A stretch of DNA of 64,000 nucleotides from Micromonospora parathelypteridis. GTDB lineage: Bacteria; Actinomycetota; Actinomycetes; Mycobacteriales; Micromonosporaceae. Positions 56,595 through 64,000 of this stretch are shown one piece after another. Made by a program: the position numbers and the translations under genes. Within the stretch, counting starts at the first letter, position 1. The number at the start of each line of letters is the position of its first letter. A model generated the notes under the pieces. The model saw only the letters and a program-made list of their open reading frames with translations, ran no database searches and was not told the DNA's origin. The stretch lies in assembly GCF_014201145.1 (NCBI RefSeq), contig NZ_JACHDP010000001.1, positions 2,666,001 through 2,730,000 of the forward strand, in the 5' to 3' direction.

Positions 56595-56621
56595 TTAGCA
56601 CTCTCCCCTGCCGAGTGCAAG
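56595..56621. promoter_or_regulatory. CIRCE element (HrcA operator) 2
   Basis: TTAGCACTC, 9-nt spacer, GAGTGCAAG: a second, slightly imperfect CIRCE site 8 bp from the first. The start of the left arm TTAGCACTC is the strict consensus. Confidence 0.82.
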
Positions 56622-56635
56622 CACGATGGGGCCGC

Positions 56636-57799
56636 TCAGCCGAGTTCCGCGGCCAGTCCGGCAGTGTTCACCGGCGCCTCATGGGCCCGCTGCTCGGCGT
56701 ATGTCACCAGTAGCCCGATCAGCTGGGCGAGATGGGCCGGCAGGGCCAGCACCGCGGTGACCCCGATCACCGCCACCGCCCCGGTCGCGGTACCCGGCGA
56801 CGCGAGGGGATCCGTACCGAGAACGGAGGTGCCTGCCCCCTCCAGCGCCCCCGGGATCAGACTGCCGATGATCACCGCCAGGGCCACCAGGGCCACCCGA
56901 CCGAGCAGCAGGCCGAGTCGGTCGTGGAACATCCGGAACGATCGGCCGATCGGTTCGCGGCGTTCGAAGAGATAGACCGGGCCGGCCATGCTCAGCGCGA
57001 ACGCCAGGTAGATGCCGGGCAGCACGCAGAGACAGACGCCGACGCCGACGAGCACGCTGATCAGCAGGGTCCAGCCCCAAAGCCCGAGCGCCCGACGGAG
57101 GCCGTAGCGCAGCGCCGAATCGAGGCTGCCCGGCTGGCCGGCCGCCTGCTGGGTGATCACCCAGCTGCCGGCGGCCCAACCGACGGCCTGCACCAACCCG
57201 ATCAACAGACTGCCGCCGACCAGCACGACGATGATGCTCAGCAGCTCGGAGACGAAATTGTCCGGCAGCACGGCGGTCGGGTCCGCCTCGGCCTGGGCGG
57301 CCCACTCCGCCGACGGGTCCAGGCCGAGAGAGATCACCGAGAGCACCGCCGCCGGCAGCACCTGGGTGAGCAGCATGATGGGCACCAACTGCCGCCAACC
57401 CCGGCGCAGCGCGCCCCCACACCGGTTGAACCATCCGGCGAGACCGGCGCCGGGCGGAGTGACCAGGGGGTCGTTCGGGTCGAACCCGTAACCCGGCGGG
57501 TACCAGCCGACCGGCGACCCCGGATACCACGGCTGCCCGCCGTAGGGACCCGCCCCGAGCGGGTAGCCGCCGGTGGGCGGGAACGCCCAGCCCTGCGGTG
57601 GCGGGGCCGCACCCCAGGCACCCTGCGCGGGATCCCAGCCGGGCGGCGGACCGGCGTGGCCGGAGGGCGGGTCAGCCGGGGGCATGCCCGGCGCCCAGCC
57701 GGGCGGCGGACCGGAGTGACCAGGGCTGCCGGCGGGCGAGGACGGGTCCGACTCACCCGGCCCGGAGGGTGGGGTGGGCGGGGGTGGCTGGTCGGTCAT
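56636..57799 (-). CDS. Proline-rich membrane protein (glycerophosphodiester phosphodiesterase membrane-domain-like)
   Basis: 387 aa. First ~125 residues are Pro/Gly-rich (PPPPTPPSGPGESDP, repeated GPPPGW), then about six hydrophobic helices with the pattern GWRQLVPIMLLTQVLPAAVLSVISLGL and LLISVLVGVGVCLCVLPGIYLAFALSMAGP, as in the GDPD membrane-domain/DUF7847-like group. ATG 57799 has GAGGAG upstream. Function unknown. Lies between groEL and the cold-shock gene. Confidence 0.78.
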   Translation of the reverse strand: MTDQPPPPTPPSGPGESDPSSPAGSPGHSGPPPGWAPGMPPADPPSGHAGPPPGWDPAQGAWGAAPPPQGWAFPPTGGYPLGAGPYGGQPWYPGSPVGWYPPGYGFDPNDPLVTPPGAGLAGWFNRCGGALRRGWRQLVPIMLLTQVLPAAVLSVISLGLDPSAEWAAQAEADPTAVLPDNFVSELLSIIVVLVGGSLLIGLVQAVGWAAGSWVITQQAAGQPGSLDSALRYGLRRALGLWGWTLLISVLVGVGVCLCVLPGIYLAFALSMAGPVYLFERREPIGRSFRMFHDRLGLLLGRVALVALAVIIGSLIPGALEGAGTSVLGTDPLASPGTATGAVAVIGVTAVLALPAHLAQLIGLLVTYAEQRAHEAPVNTAGLAAELG

Positions 57800-57894
57800 G
57801 AACGCTCCTCGGCATCGGCTGGAACGGTTCACGATCTTCCCGGCTGCGCGCCCGTGCCGCAGCCCCGACCAAGGGGGCCGATCGGCCAGGAAGC

Positions 57895-58098
57895 TCAGCC
57901 GATGACGCGTACGTGCTCAGCCTGCGGGCCCTTCTGGCCCTGGGCGATCTCGAACTCGACCCGCTGACCGTCATCCAGCGCCTTGTAACCGTCCATCTCG
58001 ATCGCGGAGAAGTGGACGAACACGTCCTGACCGCCGTCGACGGCGATGAAGCCGTAGCCCTTTTCGGCGTTGAACCACTTCACGGTGCCCTGTGCCAC
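57895..58098 (-). CDS. Cold shock protein (CspA family)
   Basis: 67 aa nucleic-acid chaperone. RNP1 KGYGFIAV and RNP2 VFVHFSAI are both present; [11 protein letters not shown] start. GTG start with GAGGGAAG upstream. In Streptomyces a cold shock gene also follows groEL2. The 325-bp gap upstream (58099-58423) holds its leader and nothing else I can name. Confidence 0.93.
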   Translation of the reverse strand: MAQGTVKWFNAEKGYGFIAVDGGQDVFVHFSAIEMDGYKALDDGQRVEFEIAQGQKGPQAEHVRVIG

Positions 58099-58423
58099 GG
58101 TGCACTTCCCTCACTCTGCGCGGTGTTGCCTGACCCGGCGCACGGCGCGGCCGGGCGCCCCAGGACCACCGACTCAGCGATCGATGACCGCCATTGAATC
58201 AGGTGACCGAAATCGCACGCTACACGAGGAGTGACGGCCGCGCACGGCCACAAATCGGACACACTTCGGGGCGGCCCAACCGCACTGATCGGCGGGGTTC
58301 TCGATTCGCCGGATTCACGCCTGTCAGTGCGAATGGAGGGCGGGCCGCGATGGTGCCCCGAGGTGTCGGCAATCGGGTACAGCTCACGAAATGCCGCCCA
58401 TCCCCTGTGGTAGGCATGCGGGC

Positions 58424-58954
58424 ATGACCACCGACATGGGCTCAGTCGCCCTCCGGCAGGCACAGATCCGCCGGGTCCGGCCGGAGGACGCCGCCCGGAT
58501 GCGGGCGCTGCGCCTGGAGATGCTCGCCGACGCACCGTTGGCTTTCCTGGAGACCCTGGCGGACGCGGCGGCCCGACCGCACAACGAGTTCGCGGCCCGG
58601 GTCGCGTACACCTCGGCCGGTTCCAGTAACGCGCAGTTCATCGCCGACCCGGGCGGCCGGCTGGTCGGGCATGCGGGCGGCACGACCGCCCCGAACGAGC
58701 CCGGGCTGACCGTGATCTACGCCGTGTACGTCACGCCGGCCTGGCGGGGCCGCGGTCTGCTCGGCGAGCTGATCGACGGGGTGGCCGCCTGGTCGCGAGC
58801 CTGCGGCCGACCGGAACTGCTGCTGGAGGTCGTGGTCGGCAATGACCGCGCCTACCGCGCCTACCAGCGCCTGGGCTTCGAGGACACCGGCGTGCGAGTC
58901 CCCCACCCCACCATCCCGGCCCTGACCGAACTACAGATGCGCCGCGGGGCCTAG
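58424..58954 (+). CDS. GNAT N-acetyltransferase
   Basis: 176 aa. RVRPEDAARMRALRLEMLADAP start, FLETLADAA, then acetyl-CoA loop VYVTPAWRGRGLLGELIDGV and VVVGNDRAYRAYQRLGFEDTG. Substrate unknown. TAGGCA at 58411-58416 is 7 nt before ATG 58424. Ends at palindromic element copy 3. Confidence 0.87.
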   Translation: MTTDMGSVALRQAQIRRVRPEDAARMRALRLEMLADAPLAFLETLADAAARPHNEFAARVAYTSAGSSNAQFIADPGGRLVGHAGGTTAPNEPGLTVIYAVYVTPAWRGRGLLGELIDGVAAWSRACGRPELLLEVVVGNDRAYRAYQRLGFEDTGVRVPHPTIPALTELQMRRGA

Positions 58955-58973
58955 ACCGGAGAACCATCGCCCT

Positions 58974-59040
58974 GATCGCGCTGCAACCAGGATGTGGTGG
59001 CAACCGACCAACGGAAGCCCACTACATCCTGGATCGAGCG
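58974..59040. repeat. Dispersed palindromic element, copy 3
   Basis: Left arm GATCGCGCT (58974-58982), inner CCAGGATGTGGTGG (58987-59000) pairing with CCACTACATCCTGG (ending 59032), and the right GGATCGAGCG (59031-59040). Outer pairing is weaker than in copies 1 and 2, but the conserved GATCGCGCT and GGATCGAGCG boxes are kept. Between the convergent GNAT and paaN genes. Confidence 0.72.
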
Positions 59041-59122
59041 CAACCATGCGCGGTGAGGCAGGACCCCGGGCCAGATACCGCCCGAGACGGCCAGACGCGC
59101 AGACGACCACCGCGCCCACCGA

Positions 59123-59198
59123 GGGTTTCCGGGGCAGCCCGACCCGCGCAGGGATCAAGCCTGACCGCCCGGAGCGGGTCGGGCTGCCCCGGAAACCC
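59123..59198. repeat. 25-bp perfect inverted repeat
   Basis: Arms 59123-59147 and 59174-59198 are perfect reverse complements (inner boxes GGGGCAGCCCGACC and its complement) around a 26-nt loop. It lies 25 bp after the paaN stop on that strand and just beyond palindromic element copy 3. Confidence 0.78.
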
Positions 59199-59223
59199 CC
59201 CCAACAGCAACCAACCAAACAGA

Positions 59224-60897
59224 TCAGACGTGCCGCCGAGACTGCACAACCCGGAACCGATTAGCCACATAAGCCCCATCGGTCAACGCCGAGTTCGCCG
59301 CCGCGTTGGCGCCACTGCCGTGGAAGTCGGAGAACGCCGCCGACTGGTTCACGAAGACCCCGCCGGTGAGGTTGCAGGACAGGTGCACCCCGACCTCGAC
59401 CGCCACCGCCTCGGTGGCGTCCAGCACCGCCTCGTCGGTGGAGTAGACCCCGGCGGTGAGCGCGCCCTTCTCGCCGACCGTGCGGCGCAGCAGCTCCAGG
59501 CTGTGCGCGGTGGAGTCGGTCGCGATGGCGAACGAGATCGGCCCGAACCACTCCCGGCCGTACGTCTCCGCGTCGTCCGCGGCCAGCTTCACGATCGTCG
59601 GGGTACGCACCACCGCGTCGGCGTACGCCGGGTGGACCACGGCCCGCGACTCCAGCACCGGCTCGCCGACCTTGGTCACCTCGGCCAGCCGCTCCAGCAC
59701 CCCGTCGTTGACGATGGCGCCGGTCAGCTCCACACCTCGGGCCGGGTCGGCGGTGAGCTTGCCGACCACCGCGGCGATCCCGCCGGCCACCTCGTCGAAG
59801 CTCTTGTGCCCCTGGTCGGTCTCGATGCCACCGGCGGGGATGAGGATGTTCTGCGAGGTGGTGCACATCTGACCGCTGTAGAGGGTCAGCGTGAAACCGA
59901 GGTTGCGGCACATCCCGGCGAAGTCGTCGGTGGAGTCGATGACGACCGTGTTCAGACCGGCCTTCTCGGTGTAGACCGACGCTTGCCGGGCGTGCGTCTC
60001 CAGCCAGTCGCCGTACTCGGTCGAGCCGGTGAAGTCGACGATCCTGATGGAGCGGTGCAGGGCCAGGTCGCTCGCGAGCTTCTCGCCGGGAGCCTCAGCC
60101 GCCAGCATGATCAGGTTCGGGTCGAAGCCGGCCTCGGCGAGCACCTCCCGGGCGTACTTCACGGTGATGGCCAGCGGCAGCACCGCGCGCGGGTGCGGCT
60201 TGACGATCACCGGGTTGCCGGTGACCAGCGAGGCGAACAGCCCGGGGTACGAGTTCCAGGTCGGGAAGGTGTTGCACCCGATCACCAGCGCCACCCCACG
60301 CGGCACCACGTGGAACGTCTTGGTCATCCGCAGCGGGTCGCCCTTACCGGCGGCCTTCTCCCAGCCTGCCGTCTGAGGGTGCCGGGTCATCTCGGCGTAC
60401 GCGTACGCCAACGATTCCAGTGCCCGGTCCAACGCGTGCGCGCCGCCGGCCTGGAAGGCCATCACGAACGCCTGCCCGCTGGTGAACTGCACCGCGTTGG
60501 CCAGCTCGAAGATGTGCTTGTGCAGCCGGTCGAGGATCTCCAGGCAGATGCCCACCCGGGCCTGGGGGCCGGCGTCGCGCCATGCGGGAAGCGCGGCGGT
60601 GGCGGCGCGGACCAGCTCGTCGGTGCCGGGGTGCGGGTAACGCACCGCCAGCTCGACCCCGAACGGGCTCGCCTCGGTGGCGACCCGTTCACCGGTGCCC
60701 GGCTGGTCGAGCGGGAAGTCGCCGCCGAGGTACGCCTCGAAGGCGGCCTTGCCGTCGGCGGCGGCGGTCTCGCCGTACACCCGAGGGCTGGGGGATTCGG
60801 GATAGGCGGACCAGTAGCCCCGCTCCGTGATCGCGGTCAGCGCACGGTTGAGGGTGTCGGCGTGCCTGTCGTACAGGGGATGCGGGGTCTCCGTCAT
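59224..60897 (-). CDS. paaN: PaaN-type aldehyde dehydrogenase
   Basis: 557 aa. Aldehyde dehydrogenase fold of the phenylacetate-degradation PaaN group: PRGVALVIGCNTFPTWNSYPG, VKPHPRAVLPLAITVKY, catalytic Cys in LYSGQMCTTSQNILIP, and GGVFVNQSAAFSDFHGSGANAAAN. Likely oxidises an aldehyde of the phenylacetyl-CoA ring-cleavage route, or is a lone homologue; no other paa gene is adjacent. CATGAT at 60905-60910 lies 7 nt before ATG 60897. Confidence 0.9.
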   Translation of the reverse strand: MTETPHPLYDRHADTLNRALTAITERGYWSAYPESPSPRVYGETAAADGKAAFEAYLGGDFPLDQPGTGERVATEASPFGVELAVRYPHPGTDELVRAATAALPAWRDAGPQARVGICLEILDRLHKHIFELANAVQFTSGQAFVMAFQAGGAHALDRALESLAYAYAEMTRHPQTAGWEKAAGKGDPLRMTKTFHVVPRGVALVIGCNTFPTWNSYPGLFASLVTGNPVIVKPHPRAVLPLAITVKYAREVLAEAGFDPNLIMLAAEAPGEKLASDLALHRSIRIVDFTGSTEYGDWLETHARQASVYTEKAGLNTVVIDSTDDFAGMCRNLGFTLTLYSGQMCTTSQNILIPAGGIETDQGHKSFDEVAGGIAAVVGKLTADPARGVELTGAIVNDGVLERLAEVTKVGEPVLESRAVVHPAYADAVVRTPTIVKLAADDAETYGREWFGPISFAIATDSTAHSLELLRRTVGEKGALTAGVYSTDEAVLDATEAVAVEVGVHLSCNLTGGVFVNQSAAFSDFHGSGANAAANSALTDGAYVANRFRVVQSRRHV

Positions 60898-60947
60898 GCC
60901 CGCAATCATGCCTGAGCACCCGGCGTGAGCAGTAGCGCCAATACCCG

Positions 60948-61967
60948 TCAGAGGGTGAGCTGCCAGTTGTTCCAGGAGTCCACCGGGCGGAAGCCGAGCT
61001 GCTCGTTGATCGCCACCATGTAGCTGTTGCTGGCCGCGTTCCAGGTGTCGATGACGCGGACCGCCGGCTCGTGGGTGAGCAGGTGGTGCAGGTTCTCGGC
61101 CTTCGCGATCAGGCCGAGCCGACGCCCGCGGTGGGCCGGGTCGACGAGGGTGATCTGCTGGAAGGCGTGCCAGTCGGCGGAGGCGCCGACGTCCAGCAGG
61201 GTCCAGGCGACCAGCCGACCGGACGCCTCGTGCCGCATCCCGAGGTGGTACCGCCGCCGGCCCCTGGCGTCCAACGCCCGTTCGTTGCCGCGGATGCGCT
61301 CGGCGTCCACCTGCTCCGGTTCCCACTGCACGTCGCCCATGGGCGCGTCCATCATGAGCCGGCTGTCCAGGTAGGCGATGTCCGCCACGTACTCCTGTGG
61401 GGTGGCACCCTGCCAGCAGACCGACTGGTAGCCCTCGGCCCGCGGCCGGGCCTCCGCCAGAGCCGCCCGCAGCGCGACCCGGTCGATCTCGGCGACCTCG
61501 AGCCGACGACGCACCTCGGCCAGGGCGGATTGAGCGCCGGTCGAGGCGGCGAACGCGTCGCCCGCGACGCTTCGGGCGGGCCCGGCGGGCAGCGCGCGGA
61601 CGGTCATCGCGACGACCCGCTTGCGTCCGTGCTCCCGCAGCAGGCGCACCCCGTACTCGTGCAGTGCCCGGCCGACGCCCCGCCGCCGCAGCTCCGGATG
61701 CACCACCAGCTCGGCGGTGGCGTTGTCGGTGTTGTCGAGCTGCGGAAGGTCCAGTTGGAGGTAGCCGGCCGGCACGCCGTCCAGTCGGGCCAGCGCCCAG
61801 AGGGATCGGGTGCCGGGCATCGGCGTGTGGAACATCGCGTCGAACCGCCGCCGGCAGAAGGGCGGGAAATCCGGCAGATCGGCGTCGTTGACCGCCGCCC
61901 CGATCAGGTACGCCTCGTCGACCGAGGCTCGGTCGGCGCCATCGAAAGACGCGATCGTGATGCTCAT
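60948..61967 (-). CDS. GNAT N-acetyltransferase (tandem-domain type)
   Basis: 339 aa. First GNAT: TAELVVHPELRRRGVGRALHEYGVRLLREHGR. Second half has ITLVDPAHRGRRLGLIAKAENLHHLLTHEP and VIDTWNAASNSYMVAINEQLGFRPVDSW, a typical second GNAT. Substrate unknown. ATG 61967 has CACGCT 7 nt upstream (61975-61980). A structured RNA with a terminator lies directly upstream. Confidence 0.85.
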   Translation of the reverse strand: MSITIASFDGADRASVDEAYLIGAAVNDADLPDFPPFCRRRFDAMFHTPMPGTRSLWALARLDGVPAGYLQLDLPQLDNTDNATAELVVHPELRRRGVGRALHEYGVRLLREHGRKRVVAMTVRALPAGPARSVAGDAFAASTGAQSALAEVRRRLEVAEIDRVALRAALAEARPRAEGYQSVCWQGATPQEYVADIAYLDSRLMMDAPMGDVQWEPEQVDAERIRGNERALDARGRRRYHLGMRHEASGRLVAWTLLDVGASADWHAFQQITLVDPAHRGRRLGLIAKAENLHHLLTHEPAVRVIDTWNAASNSYMVAINEQLGFRPVDSWNNWQLTL

Positions 61968-61989
61968 GCCGCTGAGCGTGCACCCTGGA

Positions 61990-62126
61990 AAAGCGATCGG
62001 GCCAGCGAATTATTCGCTGGCCCGATCGAACGTGGTCGGGAGGGACACTCGCACAACGCCTCCGGCGTTGGGTCGCAAGAACTTCAAAAGTCTTCGGCGA
62101 AATGCCCTCCCGCACGGAGCATCTTG
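61990..62126 (-). ncRNA. Candidate structured small RNA with promoter and terminator
   Basis: On the minus strand: -35 TTGACG (62149-62144), 17-bp spacer, -10 CAAGAT (62126-62121), predicted start near 62113. The transcript begins CGGGAGGG-like and an 8-bp helix (CCCTCCCG 62105-62112 with CGGGAGGG 62037-62044) closes a loop with a 7-bp hairpin (62054-62060 and 62064-62070). It ends in a perfect 16-bp hairpin (61994-62009 and 62013-62028) followed by CTTTT. A short frame from GTG 62115 is possible but not preferred. Confidence 0.5.
61994..62028 (-). terminator. Intrinsic terminator, 16-bp stem
   Basis: Perfect 16-bp arms 61994-62009 and 62013-62028 with a 3-nt loop; on the minus strand the stem is followed by CTTTTCC. 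It ends a transcript coming from 62030-62150 or from thrC. Confidence 0.82.
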
Positions 62127-62246
62127 CGCCGTCCGGTTCCTGCCGTCAAGTACAGAGCGGCGGGTTTTCCACACTCACAGCGAAATCCCAGTTACACGGC
62201 GGCTCTTCTCCCGCGACCCCGATCCGAGCAAATGATCCACTCCAGA

Positions 62247-62295
62247 TCGCCGATGTGGCGGTGTCCCACTCACTCGGATACCGCCACGTCGGCGA
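62247..62295 (-). terminator. Hairpin downstream of thrC
   Basis: 16-bp arms TCGCCGATGTGGCGGT (62247-62262) and ACCGCCACGTCGGCGA (62280-62295), one G-T pair, 17-nt loop, 64 bp after the thrC stop. Confidence 0.6.
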
Positions 62296-62358
62296 AACGG
62301 AGTCGATCAATCTCGCGGCGCCCAGTGACCCAGACCGACGCGACAGGCGCGGGCGGGG

Positions 62359-63645
62359 TCAGCCGAGGAGACCGGCGTCGCGGGCGGCCCGCAGCGAGGG
62401 CTTGATGTGGTGGGTCGGCCCGACCTGGCCCGCCACCGCGTCGATGGTCTTCAGTCCTTCGCCGGTGTTGAACACGACGGTCTCCGCCGTCGGGTCGAGC
62501 CGACCGGACTCGACCAGCTTGCGCAACACCGCGACGGTCACCCCGCCGGCGGTCTCGGCGAAGACACCGGTGGTGCGGGCCAGATCGCGGATGCCGGCGC
62601 GGATCTCGTCGTCGTCGACGTACTCCATCCAGCCACCGGTACGGCGGACCGCCTCCAGGGCGTAGAGGCCGGCGGCCGGGTCGCCGATGTTGAGCGACTT
62701 GGCGATGCCGGTGGGCTTGACCGGGGTGATCGTGTCGGTGTCGGCGTGCAGAGCGGTGGCGATCGGGTTGCAGCCGGCCGACTGGGCTCCGAAGACCTTC
62801 CAGCCGCCGGCCGGGGCCTCGACCAGGCCGATCTCCACCAGCTCGGAGAACGCCTTGTCAATCTTGGTGAGCAGCTCGCCACTGGCCATCGGGATGACCA
62901 CCTGCGCCGGGATCCGCCAACCGAGCTGCTCGGCCACCTCGTAGCCGAGCGTCTTGGAGCCCTCCGCGTAGTACGGCCGGACGTTCACGTTGACGAACGC
63001 GGTGTCCTCGAATTCGTCGGTCTCCACCAGCTCCCCGCACAGCCGGTTGACGTCGTCGTACGAGCCGTCGATGGCGACCAGCTCGCCGCCGTAGACGGCG
63101 GTGGTGATGACCTTGCCCTGTTCCAGGTCGCTGGGGATGAAGACCACCGAGGGCACCCCGGCGCGGGCGGCGTGCGCGGCCACCGAGTTGGCGAGGTTGC
63201 CGGTCGACGCGCAGGCGAAGCGGGTGAAGCCGAGCGCCTTCGCGGCGGTGAGCGCCACCGAGACGACGCGGTCCTTGAACGAGTGGGTGGGGTTGGCGCT
63301 GTCGTCCTTGACCCAGAGCGGCGCGGTGATGCCCAACTCGGCGGCGAGGTGCGGAGCCGCCACCAGCGGGGTCAGCCCCGGGTCGAGGGTGACCCGGCTG
63401 GCCGGGTCCTGACCGGCGGGGAGCAGTGCTGCGTACCGCCAGATGTTCTTCGGGCCGGCCTCGATCTGCTCGCGGGTGACGGTGGCCAGTGCGGCGGTGT
63501 CGTAGTCGACCTCCAGCGGGCCGAAACACTCGTAGCAGGCGTGCTGGGCAGCGAGCGGGTACCGGGCCGAACAGGCGCGACAGACCAGGGCGCGGGCGGG
63601 GCTGGCGGAGGTGTCGATGCCGGAGGCGGCGAGCGTCGACGTCAT
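62359..63645 (-). CDS. thrC: Threonine synthase
   Basis: 428 aa PLP enzyme making threonine from O-phosphohomoserine. N-terminal zinc ribbon LVCRACSARYPLAAQHACYECFGPLE (CxxC and CxxC), then PLP Lys in SANPTHSFKDRVVSVAL, AGVPSVVFIPSDLEQGKV and SGELLTKIDKAF. The zinc-ribbon form with ~430 residues is the second actinobacterial threonine synthase type rather than the ~360 aa operon form. ATG 63645 has GAGAGG 9 nt upstream, inside the SAM-I aptamer end. Threonine and methionine routes share its substrate. Confidence 0.92.
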   Translation of the reverse strand: MTSTLAASGIDTSASPARALVCRACSARYPLAAQHACYECFGPLEVDYDTAALATVTREQIEAGPKNIWRYAALLPAGQDPASRVTLDPGLTPLVAAPHLAAELGITAPLWVKDDSANPTHSFKDRVVSVALTAAKALGFTRFACASTGNLANSVAAHAARAGVPSVVFIPSDLEQGKVITTAVYGGELVAIDGSYDDVNRLCGELVETDEFEDTAFVNVNVRPYYAEGSKTLGYEVAEQLGWRIPAQVVIPMASGELLTKIDKAFSELVEIGLVEAPAGGWKVFGAQSAGCNPIATALHADTDTITPVKPTGIAKSLNIGDPAAGLYALEAVRRTGGWMEYVDDDEIRAGIRDLARTTGVFAETAGGVTVAVLRKLVESGRLDPTAETVVFNTGEGLKTIDAVAGQVGPTHHIKPSLRAARDAGLLG

Positions 63646-63653
63646 GTCGAGAG

Positions 63654-63659
63654 TCCTCT
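63654..63659 (-). promoter_or_regulatory. thrC ribosome-binding site within SAM-I P1
   Basis: On the minus strand GAGAGG, 9 nt before the ATG. It coincides with the 3' strand of aptamer helix P1 (GATGAGAGG), so SAM binding should mask it. Confidence 0.55.
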
Positions 63660-63792
63660 CATCTTTCCCCGCATCGCACGGTGCGGCGGGGACGGAATTG
63701 GCACCTGCCCCGCGGGTCGCTCAGCGGTGAGCGCGCGGGGTGGTTGCCGGGGCGTCGTCGGGCCGTATCCCTCAGCCCCTCTGGATGAGGTA
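63655..63792 (-). ncRNA. SAM-I (S-box) riboswitch
   Basis: Minus-strand sequence shows all family blocks in order: CTCATCCAGAGGGGCTGAGGG, then CGGCCC, GCCCCGGCAACC, GCAGGTGCCAATTCC and GGGAAAGATGAGAGG. P1 is CCTCATC (63790-63784) with GATGAGAGG (63663-63655). Binds S-adenosylmethionine. It lies between a -10 box and thrC, whose ribosome site overlaps P1. Confidence 0.93.
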
Positions 63793-63808
63793 TGCAGTTG
63801 TGACGTCG

Positions 63809-63814
63809 AGTCTA
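63809..63814 (-). promoter_or_regulatory. -10 box for the SAM-I/thrC transcript
   Basis: TAGACT on the minus strand, giving a transcript start near 63801 and an RNA that begins just before the aptamer. Confidence 0.5.
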
Positions 63815-63858
63815 GGCAAAGCCGAGCGCGGCCTCCACCGCGGATCCCAGTGAGTGGG

Positions 63859-64000
63859 TCAGCGGGCGCTGACCGCCACGGGGTCGATCACTGCGATCTG
63901 GTCCGTGACCGCGGTCGTCTGCGGCAGGGACGAGGGCCGGGTCCGCGCCCTGGTGGCGAGGTTCGCGGCGACCAGCGCGGCGATCGTGATGGCGGCGCCG
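63859..64000 (-). CDS. C-terminal part of a membrane or secreted protein (cut by window edge)
   Basis: Open frame on the minus strand entering from the right edge and ending at a TGA at 63859. The visible 46 residues are an Ala/Val/Leu hydrophobic helix (ITIAALVAANLA) followed by a polar tail ending DPVAVSAR. Start, family and full length are outside the window. Confidence 0.5.
   Translation of the reverse strand, partial: GAAITIAALVAANLATRARTRPSSLPQTTAVTDQIAVIDPVAVSAR

Noticed and set aside
58099..58423. A protein-coding gene in the gap upstream of the cold-shock gene
   Set aside because: Open frames here lack ribosome sites or TANNNT promoters and have no recognisable domain; the gap probably holds the cold-shock leader and the GNAT promoter.
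59224..62115. A single very long minus-strand open frame covering paaN, the second GNAT gene in a wrong frame and the RNA region
   Set aside because: It contains paaN only in its second half; the first part reads the GNAT gene out of frame. It reflects high GC and lack of stops. The short N-terminal part from GTG 62115 is kept only as an alternative reading of the RNA.
61990..62126. 6C RNA or other named actinobacterial RNA at this place
   Set aside because: There are no two hairpins with C-runs of six, so 6C does not fit. No other named family was recognised.

Overview
The window is chromosomal DNA from a high-GC actinomycete. Gene content, -10 boxes of the TANNNT type, GTG starts and a mycothiol synthase gene all point to Actinobacteria, and overall style and family choice fit the Micromonosporaceae (Micromonospora-like); the genus is inference. 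I count 67 protein-coding genes plus one leader peptide, and I see no rRNA, tRNA, insertion sequence, phage or CRISPR array. Coding density is high, and many genes overlap by 4 bases (ATGA or GTGA).

Layout. 1-4.6 kb: an ABC-2 exporter (ATPase, permease), a two-component pair and a WYL regulator in one operon. 4.6-11 kb: an SDR enzyme, AlaX tRNA editing protein, two alpha/beta hydrolases, DUF2516 protein, an HBHA-like protein with its XRE regulator, and a Rhizobium-etli-type asparaginase. 11-34 kb: a housekeeping block whose gene order matches my recollection of Mycobacterium tuberculosis Rv0811c-Rv0821c: ygfZ, (Fur regulator), pabC-like, nitrobindin-like, sseC-cysA2 behind a Cys leader peptide, lmeA, glnR, mshD, pstSCAB, with a glycogen debranching enzyme and a few hypothetical genes inserted. 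Nitrogen (GlnR), phosphate (Pst with PHO-box-like repeats, Pit/DUF47, PPK2) and sulfur/thiol (cysA2, mshD) functions cluster here. 34-43 kb: PPK2, SigJ-type sigma factor, DUF402, DinG-like helicase, AI-2E-type permease, a lone GroES-like gene and PrsW.

43-54 kb: a SAM-IV riboswitch ahead of a cysteine-desulfurase-like enzyme, a FUSC-type membrane protein, HD protein, FAD oxidase, glpD, a subtilase fused to an N-terminal membrane domain, and GNATs. 54-64 kb: groEL with two CIRCE operators, a cold-shock protein, paaN, a GNAT, and threonine synthase under a SAM-I riboswitch, with a partial membrane protein at the right edge.

Most interesting non-coding structure: the leaderless Cys leader peptide (20733-20810); two different SAM riboswitch classes; a promoter-structured RNA-terminator unit between thrC and a GNAT gene (61990-62150); a dispersed palindromic repeat present three times, each time between convergent genes; and back-to-back overlapping -10 boxes feeding a 34-residue membrane micropeptide and a DsrE-type gene. 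Many starts lie 6-8 nt after a TANNNT box, which indicates widespread leaderless transcription and was used to pick several starts.
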